NCBI RefSeq assembly: GCF_040493455.1
Contig: NZ_JANFDA010000004.1
Span: forward strand, 62,001 to 126,000
DNA from: Microcosmobacter sp040493455
GTDB lineage: Bacteria > Bacteroidota > Bacteroidia > Flavobacteriales > Flavobacteriaceae
Reading direction: 5' to 3'
DNA: 64,000 nt
The notes under the pieces were generated by a model. The model did no database searches and was not told the origin of the DNA. It saw only the letters and a program-made list of their open reading frames with translations. Position numbers and translations under genes: made by a program. Below, piece by piece: positions 43,149 through 53,500 of the stretch (its first letter is position 1; each line of letters starts with the position of its first letter).

Positions 43149-43838
43149 CTACAACATCTGTTCATCAGCAAAGCTAAAGTACGCTTTTTCTGTAACGATT
43201 AAATGATCCAATACTTTTATATCCAAACTTTGTGCAGCTAGCTTTAGTTTTTTAGTAAGCTGTTGATCGGAAAGGCTTGGTTTTAATGCGCCAGATGGAT
43301 GGTTATGCACCAAAATTAAACCTACTGCTCCAACTTCTAATGCTGTTTTTAAGACCAAACGAACATCAACTAAGGTTCCTGTGATGCCGCCTTTACTAAG
43401 TTGTTGCTTGCTTAGAATTTTATTAGAGTTGTTTAAGTATATAATCCAGAATTCTTCGTGTGGTAATTCTCCAATAATGGGTTGCATTACTTCAAAGACA
43501 GAAGCACTAGATATTATTTTCTTTTTCTGTGTTGCTTCTTCACCTCTTCGTCGCCTGCCAAGTTCTAATGCTGCAGTAATCGTTATTGCCTTAGCTTCTC
43601 CAATCCCTTTAAAATTCATTAGTTGGCTTAACGATAGTTTTCCTAATTCACTTAGATTATTATTGGTACTAGCTAAAATTCGTTGGCTTAGCGCAACTGC
43701 ACTCTCATCTTTGTTTCCGGAGCCTATAAGTATGGCTACTAGCTCTGCATCGCTTAATGTATCTTTTCCTTTATCTCTTAATTTCTCTCTGGGTTGATCA
43801 TCTTGTGACCAATTTTTTATTGTAAAAGTTGTACTCAA
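43149..43838 (-). CDS. radC: RadC family protein (JAB/MPN domain)
   Basis: A 229-residue RadC protein. The N-terminal helix-hairpin-helix region (FKGIGEAKAITITAALELGRR) is followed by the JAB metalloprotease-like domain with VHNHPSGALKPSLSDQQLT, holding the HxH and downstream Ser-Asp metal ligands. RadC's role in repair is disputed. A TAG stop lies two codons before the apparent TTG start at 43838; no ATG lies near, and the ISTTFTIKNWSQ-type N terminus is conserved in relatives, so TTG is the likely start. Confidence 0.92.
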   Translation of the reverse strand: MSTTFTIKNWSQDDQPREKLRDKGKDTLSDAELVAILIGSGNKDESAVALSQRILASTNNNLSELGKLSLSQLMNFKGIGEAKAITITAALELGRRRRGEEATQKKKIISSASVFEVMQPIIGELPHEEFWIIYLNNSNKILSKQQLSKGGITGTLVDVRLVLKTALEVGAVGLILVHNHPSGALKPSLSDQQLTKKLKLAAQSLDIKVLDHLIVTEKAYFSFADEQML

Positions 43839-43893
43839 AATATGCTATTAATTCTAGATAAATATCGTAAATTTCTGGTGCAAAATTCATATT

Positions 43894-44337
43894 ATGAAAT
43901 CTATTTTTGAAGAATCTTCTTACAACGAGTTAAAGTCCCGTATTAGTAACCTTAATGAGAATTCTGAAGCTGCTTGGGGAAAGATGAATGTTGGTCAAAT
44001 GGTTTGGCACTGCCAAGGTCCTCTCAATATTATTTTACAAAAAACCGATTATGGCATGAAGCCGAGTTGGGTTGCAAAACTATTTTTCAAAAAGTCTTTA
44101 TACAACGATAAACCCTGGCGAAAAGGGCTACCTACTGCAAAGTTTCTCAAAACAAATGATGACAAAAACTTTGATACTGAGAGGGAGCAACTAGTCGCTT
44201 TAATGGATGAAGCCTACTCGCATAGAGAAAAAGCAGAATGGGAGCCACATCCTGCTTTTGGGTATTTTACTGCACAACAATGGGGACAAATGCAGTACAA
44301 ACATCTAGATCATCATCTAAAGCAGTTTGGGGTCTAA
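43894..44337 (+). CDS. DUF1569 domain-containing protein
   Basis: A 147-residue protein of the DinB/YfiT-like four-helix fold that I assign to DUF1569. Supporting parts are KMNVGQMVWHCQGPLNI with the metal-ligand His after helix 1 and the C-terminal HPAFGYFTAQQWGQMQYKHLDHHLKQFGV with further His ligands. The function is unknown, perhaps a metal-dependent transferase. It is divergent from radC. Confidence 0.85.
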   Translation: MKSIFEESSYNELKSRISNLNENSEAAWGKMNVGQMVWHCQGPLNIILQKTDYGMKPSWVAKLFFKKSLYNDKPWRKGLPTAKFLKTNDDKNFDTEREQLVALMDEAYSHREKAEWEPHPAFGYFTAQQWGQMQYKHLDHHLKQFGV

Positions 44338-44349
44338 GAGATTGATGAA

Positions 44350-44991
44350 TCACTGAACATTGTAGGAATCTAATCGTCTTATAATAGTTGGTATGCTTTG
44401 AGATATGAACGAAGCGGTTTCATAGATAAGCCCTACTCCTTCCGAATAATAAAAACGATCCAAACCTGGAGTTTGAATACCACTATTATTTATGAGATAA
44501 CGTTCAGAATAGATACAATCAAAAGTACCAGATTCTACATCCAATATTTCTGTACCTTCTCTTAAGGCTTCATAAATATTTCCATACTCGTACTCAGCAA
44601 GTAATCGTTCGGCAATATCATTATTGACAAACTTAACTTTTCCTTCAGGGTTAATTAATTTCCCTTCAAATTCTCTAAGCCATTCAAAATGCTCTCCATT
44701 GGGATTGCAGAAGGATATTCCCTCCTCATTTCCTGTAGTCCATCTTCGAAACTTAAAATACGAATTGCCCGCAATTTCTTCCAAAGCAACAATAGAAATA
44801 GAATCAATAACACCTATGTCATCATATTCCTCTGAGTTAGGATTATATCTATAGTTCTTGTACACCCAAGAATTGCCTACCGTGAGTGCATAAAAATTAC
44901 TCTCTTGAGAATCTTGATTTTGTGAATCCTCATTAGAATTACAGGATAAAATGATTGATGCAAAGCATACATAAAAAAAGATACGTTTCAT
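44350..44991 (-). CDS. Lipoprotein of unknown function
   Basis: A 213-residue predicted lipoprotein; the signal peptide ends in ASIILSC with Cys17, and an Asn/Gln/Ser/Asp-rich linker follows. The mature part starts with FYALTVGNSWVYKNYRYN, a pattern seen in many Bacteroidota lipoproteins of unknown role. It is beta-rich and holds no catalytic motif that I can see. It stands alone. Confidence 0.75.
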   Translation of the reverse strand: MKRIFFYVCFASIILSCNSNEDSQNQDSQESNFYALTVGNSWVYKNYRYNPNSEEYDDIGVIDSISIVALEEIAGNSYFKFRRWTTGNEEGISFCNPNGEHFEWLREFEGKLINPEGKVKFVNNDIAERLLAEYEYGNIYEALREGTEILDVESGTFDCIYSERYLINNSGIQTPGLDRFYYSEGVGLIYETASFISQSIPTIIRRLDSYNVQ

Positions 44992-45092
44992 AACAGTGAT
45001 CGTTTAGTTAATTAATGAAACGTAATGTTGCTTATAGGATGTATTAGGTTGGTTTACAGATTTAACGCCATAATTACCAACTTATTGCAACT

Positions 45093-46448
45093 TTATGAGA
45101 TAAGTTGCTTAACCTCATCAAAATCTAGCCCTCCATAATTTCCTGAACTCATAAGCAATAATGCCTTGTTGGAGAAATCCTGTGAGAACAGAAATGACTT
45201 AAAATCATCTGGGTTGGTATAGATTATTAAATCATCGCGCTGAAAAGCATCAGCAATCTGTTGGTGCGTTACTTCTTCAAGTTTTTTAATCTCTACAGCA
45301 TGTGGCGAATAAAATACTACTGCGACATCAGCTGCATCCAAAGCACCTCTATATTCTTTCAAAAATTCAGCATTGAGGCTACTATAGGTATGCAACTCTA
45401 AGCAAGCCACTAAAGTTCTGTTTTTATATTGTTCCTTAACAGCTTTTGTAGTCGCTTCTACTTTACTTGGCGAGTGCGCAAAATCTTTATAGGCAACACT
45501 GTTCTGGCTTTCGGCAATCTTCTCTAAGCGCTTACTAGCACCTTTGAACGTAGCAATTGCTTCGTAGAAATCATCTTCATCGATGCCCATGTGTTGGCAA
45601 ATCCATTTAGCGCCAGCTAGGTTGTTCAAGTTATGCTTTCCAAAGACTTCGATAGGCAAATCACCTTCGGAAGTTTCAAGAAGTGTTTGTCCATTTTCAA
45701 CCGTATATTCTGGCGTTCTATATGGCAATTTTCGTATTTGATTTTCTGAAGCTTCCACAACATCTTTAACGGCTTCATCTTCTTCATTATAGTTAATGCT
45801 TCCACCTTCAACAATACTATCTACAAATATTTTGAACTGCTCTACATAGTTTTCATAGGTAGGAAACACATTAATATGATCCCAAGCTATGCCACTAAGC
45901 AAGGCGATATTTGGTTTGTACAAATGAAACTTAGGTCTTCGATCGATAGGTGAGCTTAAGTATTCATCACCTTCAAGAACTATAAAATCATTATCCTCAG
46001 TAAGCTTAACCATAACATCAAAGCCTTCAAGCTGAGCGCCAACCATATAATCGACATCTCTGTCATGATAATGCATTACATGCAAAATCATAGATGTAAT
46101 CGTGGTCTTGCCATGGCTTCCACCAATGACAACTCTCGTTTTGTGTTTGGATTGTTCGTACAAAAACTCAGGATAACTATAAATCTTCAAGCCTAGTTCT
46201 TGTGCTTTCAATAGCTCTGGATTATCAGCTTTGGCATGCATACCCAAAACAATAGCATCTAAATCTGCTGTGATTTTTTCAGGAAACCAACCAAATGATT
46301 CAGGTAATAATCCTTTAGCCTCTAAACGTGATTTTGAAGGATCGAAAATAGTATCATCGCTTCCTGTGACTTTATATCCTTTATTATGAAGTGCTATCGC
46401 AAGATTGTGCATGGCTGCTCCGCCAATAGCTATGAAGTGAACATTCAT
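45093..46448 (-). CDS. mpl: UDP-N-acetylmuramate:L-Ala-gamma-D-Glu-meso-DAP ligase
   Basis: A 451-residue Mur ligase used in peptidoglycan recycling, joining the recovered tripeptide to UDP-MurNAc. The N-terminal nucleotide-binding domain begins HFIAIGGAAMHNLA, the ATP-binding loop is GGSHGKTTITSMI, and the central and C-terminal domains hold LSGIAWDHINVFPTYE and YKDFAHSPSKVEATTKAV. The order of motifs and the length fit Mpl better than MurC. It lies 48 bp from the TPR gene, in a spacer made of 7-bp repeats. Confidence 0.92.
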   Translation of the reverse strand: MNVHFIAIGGAAMHNLAIALHNKGYKVTGSDDTIFDPSKSRLEAKGLLPESFGWFPEKITADLDAIVLGMHAKADNPELLKAQELGLKIYSYPEFLYEQSKHKTRVVIGGSHGKTTITSMILHVMHYHDRDVDYMVGAQLEGFDVMVKLTEDNDFIVLEGDEYLSSPIDRRPKFHLYKPNIALLSGIAWDHINVFPTYENYVEQFKIFVDSIVEGGSINYNEEDEAVKDVVEASENQIRKLPYRTPEYTVENGQTLLETSEGDLPIEVFGKHNLNNLAGAKWICQHMGIDEDDFYEAIATFKGASKRLEKIAESQNSVAYKDFAHSPSKVEATTKAVKEQYKNRTLVACLELHTYSSLNAEFLKEYRGALDAADVAVVFYSPHAVEIKKLEEVTHQQIADAFQRDDLIIYTNPDDFKSFLFSQDFSNKALLLMSSGNYGGLDFDEVKQLIS

Positions 46449-46461
46449 GTATTATCGTTTG

Positions 46462-46503
46462 AAACAAAGATCAAATTCCAAATTGCAATTTCCAAATCAC
46501 AAT
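46462..46503. repeat. 7-bp tandem array between the TPR gene and mpl
   Basis: On the plus strand six heptamers follow each other without gaps: AAACAAA, GATCAAA, TTCCAAA, TTGCAAT, TTCCAAA, TCACAAT. Each has CAAA or CAAT at positions 4-7. The array fills most of the spacer upstream of mpl and reaches into the last codons of the TPR gene. Confidence 0.6.
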
Positions 46504-47450
46504 TGAAGAATCTTTTCTTTCTCTTTTAATGCTTGTTTGAAGTCTGCTCGTATCGAAAGCGCTTGGTTAATATAGTCTAAGGATTTTTCCTTATCCTTCT
46601 TGTGTTTGTAGATTTGAGCTAGCCTATAATACGCCCACTCTACTGGGACACCATCCTTCACCGAATGGTTATCTATAAACCGAAGTAAGCACTTCTCACC
46701 CTTATTGAGCTGTACATTGTAGTCTGCACAAACCTTCCCTATTTGATAGTGCAATGCATTGCGTTGATGTTTTTCGTTAGCAGCTTCAATATTGGAAATT
46801 GCATCATTAGGTTTATTCTCCTTTTCATAGAGCGATGTCAACTTCCCATAACAGGTCAAAGATCCTCCAACTTGTATTGCTTTTTTGTAATATTCTTCGG
46901 CCAATTCTGGTTCGTCGTCATACTCGTAAATATATCCTTTGGCTAGGTATCCATCAACCATAGATAATTCCTCGAGCTCATTGGCATACTTTAAAGACTT
47001 CCTTTTGCTTCCGCCTACGATTCCTGGAAGTTGCATGTACAATTCTACTAAAGCCCAACGCGCATCAATGTGTGTTTTGTCTAATTCGGCTGCCTTAAGA
47101 AACGCTTTTTTTACATCGCCAATTATTCCCAAAGCCTTTAGCTTACTAACCGATAAGGCTTTCATACCTAAAGCTCCTCCATACTTATAATGATAGTCAG
47201 CATTAGACCCATCTGCTTTTACTAATTTCTTGTACTGAGGAATAGCATCATTCCATAGCGTTTGATGCCCATAAGCATCACCAAGCAACTCAATAGCCCT
47301 TAAATCTTCGGGATGTTCTGATACATAGTTAACAAGATATGTTTCGGCTTCCTTGAACTTTTTTGCAGTAAATAAGGCGTCTATATCGTCCAAGGACGAT
47401 TGTCCAAAAACCAAACATGGGAATAGTAGAAATAAGGCTAAATGCTTCAT
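46497..47450 (-). CDS. TPR repeat exported protein
   Basis: A 317-residue exported protein made of tetratricopeptide repeats. The signal peptide is LALFLLFPCLVFGQ. Repeats can be seen at AIELLGDAYGHQTLWNDAIPQYKKL, the YHYKYGGALGMKAL region, ELAEEYYKKAIQVGGSL and the C-terminal YRLAQIYKHKKDKEKSLDYINQAL. It may serve as a scaffold in the periplasm; no enzyme domain is seen. I start at the ATG at 47450, not at the more distal 47471. Confidence 0.82.
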   Translation of the reverse strand: MKHLALFLLFPCLVFGQSSLDDIDALFTAKKFKEAETYLVNYVSEHPEDLRAIELLGDAYGHQTLWNDAIPQYKKLVKADGSNADYHYKYGGALGMKALSVSKLKALGIIGDVKKAFLKAAELDKTHIDARWALVELYMQLPGIVGGSKRKSLKYANELEELSMVDGYLAKGYIYEYDDEPELAEEYYKKAIQVGGSLTCYGKLTSLYEKENKPNDAISNIEAANEKHQRNALHYQIGKVCADYNVQLNKGEKCLLRFIDNHSVKDGVPVEWAYYRLAQIYKHKKDKEKSLDYINQALSIRADFKQALKEKEKILQL

Positions 47451-47593
47451 CGATATTTTTGTCGAAAACACAAAATTAAACTTTCTAATTGACGTTTAAA
47501 ATAACTAACTTAACTCAATCAACGATTAGTTTAACTCATTTGTTGTTTTTTGGAATGGCTTTTGAATATAATATTGTCGTAAAATCGATTTTA

Positions 47594-50500
47594 ATGAAAC
47601 ACTATCTACACATATTTATGATTGTTCTATTTGCCTCCTTCTCTCAAGCCCAAGAAAACTATGATTCTTTGTGGGAAGAAGTTGAAAAACTAGAACTTGA
47701 AGGCTTACCAAAATCTGCCTTAAAAATTGTAGAATCCATAGACTCCAAGGCTAAGAATGAAGCTAATAAACCTCAACAAATTAAAGCTCTACTGTACAAA
47801 AGCAAATTTGCATTAACCTTGGAAGAAGATTCGCAGTTGAGTATTGTAAACACGTTTAAATCTGAAATCGAAGCCAATGAAGTTCCGATTAAAAATGTGC
47901 TAGAGAACATGCTTGCAACATTATACTGGCAGTATTTTGAACTGAATAGATGGAAGTTTTACAGACGTACGAATACCGATACTAAGATTGATGAGAATGA
48001 TTTTAGAACCTGGGATTTACAGACTTTATTTAATGAAGTTAATCTGCATTACCAAAAATCCCTCGAAAATGGCTTAATCCTCAAACAGGAACGCCTCGAA
48101 GACTATGATTTATTGCTTAGAAAAGCCAGTCGGTCTAAGGTTTATCGTCCAACATTGTATGACCTTCTGGCTCATAATGCGCTTGAATTTTACAAAAGCG
48201 ATGAAAACAGCATTACAAAGCCAGCGTATCAATTTAAGATTGATGTCCCTCAATACTTAAGTGACTCAGAAACTTTCATGAATTTGAATATCGAATCTAA
48301 AGATTCATCATCATTACAGCTAAATGCTTTAAAACTTTATCAAAACCTTATAAAATTTCACGATAAGGATAAGGAAAAACATACATTGGCTGAAGTGGAT
48401 ATTGAACGCTTAAAATTTGTTCACCAATATGCCACCTTCGATAATAAAACCGAACTTCTTCTCGATGTGCTCAAAGCCAAAAGTGAGCAATACAAAGACC
48501 TAGAAGCTTCCGCTTCATATAATTTTGAAATTGCTTCAAACTACTTTCAAATAGCCAGAGGTTCAACATATAATAGTAAGAAGCATCGTTGGATACTTAG
48601 AGACGCTCTTGAAATTTGTAATAGTGTAAAAGCAAAGTTTCCTAATACTCGAGATGCCAAGAATTGTGAAGTTTTGAAGCAAAAAATCCTAAGTGAATCT
48701 TTAGATATTATCAATGAGTCTTATGTTCCTGTAGACAAACCATCACGCCTTTTGGTGAACTACAGAAATGTAAATCAACTAAATTTTGAAGCTTATAAAG
48801 TCACTATCGCTGAGTTAAAACAAATTCATAATATCAATAAACCAGACAATAAGCTAGACTTTTTTAAATCCAAAACACCAGTTGAAACTTGGCAAGCCAA
48901 CCTTAAAAATGAATACGATTACCATGCACATTCTACCGAGGTTGTTATACCAAGGTTAGATCATGGAGTTTATGTCATTTTGGCTAAAACAAATACAGAA
49001 CGAAATACTTTTGCCTTAAGCAGTATTCATGTCACCGATCTGGCATTAGTTGAAAAGAACGAAATTAAGAAGCACGTCTACCAAGTTATTGATCGTAATA
49101 ATGGTAAGCCGGTTTCTGGAGCATCGGTTCAGATGAGCTATAGAATTAATTATAATGGCTCAGCGCTTTCAAAATCTTATACTACGGACAGGTATGGTCA
49201 GTTTAGTATATCGAGACCTTCTTCGTCTAGATATTATGATATAAAGTTTGATGTTACCTATAGCAATCAGACTTCCCACTTTGGTGAATACTATATCTAC
49301 AGATCCTATAATCGTGATCGTAGAAGCCAAAAAAAGCAATATCAAAGTTTTTTATTTACTGATCGAAGCATTTACAGACCAGGCCAGACTGTCTATTTCA
49401 AAGGCATATTTATAGAAAGAGAAGACAATACTTCAAAATTAGTTGTGGATGAAACTGTTTTTGCGACACTCTTTAATACCAATGGTGAACAAATAGCAGA
49501 GCTAGAATTTGACACCAATGATTTTGGGTCCTTCAATGGTGAATTTATTTTACCAGCAGGTGGACTTAATGGGCAATATTACATTCAAGTATACTCTACA
49601 TTGGGTTCTTTAAAACAAAATTTTCATTTCTCTGTCGAAGAATACAAACGTCCTAAGTTCGAAACCAAATTCGAACCCATTACTGAAACTTACAAAGTCA
49701 ATGACAGCATTACTGTAAAAGGCACGGCATTAGCATATGCAGGTAGTAACATTACAGATGCAAAAGTGGTTTATAGAGTACATAGAAAAGTACAATATCC
49801 AAGGTGGTATTTTTGGTCTAGAAGCTGGTTTGTTTCAGAACCTCAAGAGATCACTTTTGGTGAAACGACTACTGATGACTCTGGGAATTTTGAAATTGTA
49901 TTCCCAGCACTTCCAGATGATAGTGTCGATAAAGCTGGATTACCTGTTTTTCAATACGAAGTCTCTGCTGATGTCACAGATATCAATGGTGAAACACGAA
50001 GTGCCACAACCATTGTCAACGTTGGCTATCATGCTATGACTGCTAATATGTCTTTGACATCTCGCATTGATAAAACAAAAAAGGATCATAAACTCTCTAT
50101 TGATACCAGAAATCTTAATGGTCAAGAAGTTCCTGCAACAGGCACCATAAAAATCTATAAGTTGAAAGCACCAAACGCAGTGCTAAGAGAACGTGCTTGG
50201 TCTGCTCCTGATTATCAAGAAATCCCTGAAGAGGAGTTTAAACGTCTTTTCCCAAATGAAGCCTATACCAATGAACACCTTCCTAAATTCTGGGGGAAAG
50301 GTGACCTCGTTTTTAATGTCGATTTCAATACTGAAGACTCTAAAGAAATTGCTCTGGGAAAGCTCAAAAAATGGACCTCTGGTTTATATGTGGTCGTCTT
50401 AGAAAGTAAAGATCGCTTTGGTCAAGATGTAAAAGATGAAGTGAGAACTGTATTATATAGCGATGATGACAAAACATTAGCAGATAATCAACTATTTGAC

Positions 50501-53500
50501 ATTACTACCAATAAAGTAACTTACAAGCCTGGTGAAGCAGTTGTACTAACAATGGGCTCTGCAGGAAATACTTTTGTAACCTTACAAGTAGAAAAAGATC
50601 ACAAAACCATTGACACGCAAATCATTGAATTGTCCAACAATAAGAAATCAATAACGATTCCTGTTACTGAAGACGATCGTGGAGGCTTTGTAATCCATTA
50701 TAGTTTTGCAGCATATAATGGTTTTAGAAATGGTCGTAAATCTATATCTGTACCTTATCCAAAAACTGATTTAGATATTGAAACCACAACCTTTAGAGAC
50801 AAGTTACAACCTGGTCAAGAAGAAACCTGGAGTTTTAAAGTCAAAGGACCAAAAGGCGATAAAGTCAGTGCAGAATTGTTGGCAAGCATGTACGATGCAT
50901 CATTGGATCAATTTAGAGGACACAATTGGACCTTTAATCCGATTCAGAATCCATATTATTATTCCCAAAGTAGGTTTCAGACTAATAATAGTTTTAGTAC
51001 AACCAATTTTAGATTATATAATCTAAGAACGAAAATAAGTCTATATGACATTCAGAATTATGATCAACTAGATTGGTTTGGTTTACATTTTGGAAATCAA
51101 TACACAGCTAGAAGAAAATATTTGAGATCTATACGAAATATCCCTTCAACATATAACAGTAGTTCAAAAGCTGATATTGAATCTGGTACAGTAAAAGGAG
51201 TTGTGAAAGATGAAACTGGGCTTGCCTTACCTGGTGCTAATGTTATTATAAAAGATACAACAACTGGGACGCAAACAGACTTTGATGGTAATTTTGAGAT
51301 TAAAGTTGAAAAAGGATCAACTCTAGTGGTAAGTTATTTAGGTTACAAAACGCTTTCGGTAATAATTTCTGATGATAATTACTATAATATTTCATTAGGT
51401 GAAGATTCAGAATCTTTAGATGAAGTAGTTGTAGCTGCTTATGGGATTAAAAATGAAAAGGCTAGCTTAAGTGCTATTGTTACCAGTGAAGAGGTTGTTG
51501 AAGAAAGTTGGGCTCCGAGAAACGCTGATGGTGATTACTTTGGTTATACTACCAATTCTGAAAAAGCAAAAAGCTATGAAGATGATGAATTTAATGATTT
51601 CAATTACTATAGAGGTAACAAAACTTTAGAAGAACAAAAAGAAGAACAGACAAGTTTCGATAACATCAAAATCCGTAAAAATCTTCAAGAGACAGCATTC
51701 TTCTTTCCAACATTAAGAACAGATGAAGACGGTAATGTGAGTTTTAATTTCACTACCCCTGAAGCACTAACAAAATGGAAATTACAATTGCTAGCACATA
51801 CCAAGACACTCGAAAGTGCAACAACGAGTTTGGAAACCGTAACTCAAAAAGAGTTGATGGTCATTCCTAATGCACCTAGATTCTTAAGACAAGGAGATCG
51901 TATTGTCATTAGCACTAAAATTGCGAACCTTTCAGATAATTCATTAACTGGACATGCTAAGCTAGAATTGACAGATGCTGTGACAGGTAAAGCTTTAACT
52001 AATGCACTAATCATAAGTGACACTTCGACTCCGCTCAGTGTCCAAGACTTTTCTGTAGATGCTAAAGGCAATACACAAGTATCTTGGTTATTGCAAATAC
52101 CAGATACCGTTCAAGCTGTTCAATACAAAGTACTGGCAACCTCAGGTGATTTTAGTGATGGTGAACAAAATGCATTACCAGTATTAACCAATAGAATGTT
52201 AGTGACAGAAACACTTCCTATGTGGATTAGAAGTAATGAGACCAGAACATTCACTTTAGATAAGCTAAAAAATGTGTCTTCTAGCTCGCTAAAGCATCAT
52301 AAGTTGACCCTAGAAATCACTTCCAATCCAGCTTGGTATGCAGTACAAGCATTACCTTATTTAATGGAATACCCTTACGATTGTAATGAGCAAACATTCA
52401 GCAGGTATTATGCCAATGCATTGGCAAGTCACATCTCTAATTCTAACCCTAGGATTCAAGAGGTCTTCAACCAATGGAAAGGCACGGATGCATTACTTTC
52501 TAATCTGGAAAAGAATGAAGAACTGAAGTCTATTCTCATTCAGGAAACACCTTGGTTAAGAGATGCGCAAAGCGAGACTGAACAGAAGAAGCGTATCGCA
52601 CTATTATTCGACCTTAACAAAATGAATAATGAATTGAGTAGCGCTATGCGTAAGCTTAAACAGAATCAATTGTCTAATGGTGCTTGGCCTTGGTTTAAAG
52701 GCGGTATGGCTAATCGCTACATCACACAGCACATTATTTCTGGTTTTGGACATTTAAAACAGCTTAATGTCACTTCGTCGTCGCTCAGCGATCAAGATCA
52801 AATGATTAAAAAAGCAATTCAGTATTTAGATTCTGAGTTTGTTCAAGAATATCACGATCTAAAAAAGTGGAATAAGAATGTCGATTTAACTAAAGACCAT
52901 TTGACTTACACTCAATTGCATTATCTATACATGCGTAGTTTCTTTAAAGACATAGACACTTCAGAAGAAACCAAAGACATTATGGATTATTACTATGGAC
53001 AGATCAAAAAATATTGGTTAAGCCGCTCTCTGTATTCAAAAGGATTGATGGCTTTGATTATGCATCGAAAAGATGATGATGCTATGGCTGGTAAGATTTT
53101 GAAATCTCTAAAAGAAACAAGTATTACTTCGGAAGAGTTGGGTATGTATTGGAAAGCCAACACCTCATCTTGGTACTGGTACCAAGCTCCTATTGAAACT
53201 CAAGCGTTAGTGATTGAGGCTTTCTCTGAAGCAGGTCATATCATTCAGGATGAAACCAAGAATCGTGAAACTATTGACAATCTCAAGATTTGGTTATTAA
53301 AAAACAAGCAAACCAATCAATGGAAAACTACCAAAGCTACTACCGAAGCTGTGTATGCACTATTACTACAAGGTAGTGATTGGTTGAGTGTAACTGATGC
53401 TGTAGATGTTTTGGTAGCAAAAAACCCAATAGACCCTACGACATTAGAAAATGTAAAGGTTGAAGCTGGCACAGGTTATTATAAAACTGCTTGGAATGGC

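Noticed and set aside
47489..47593. Earlier start of the macroglobulin gene
   Set aside because: The additional 35 residues precede a good signal peptide that begins at the ATG at 47594.
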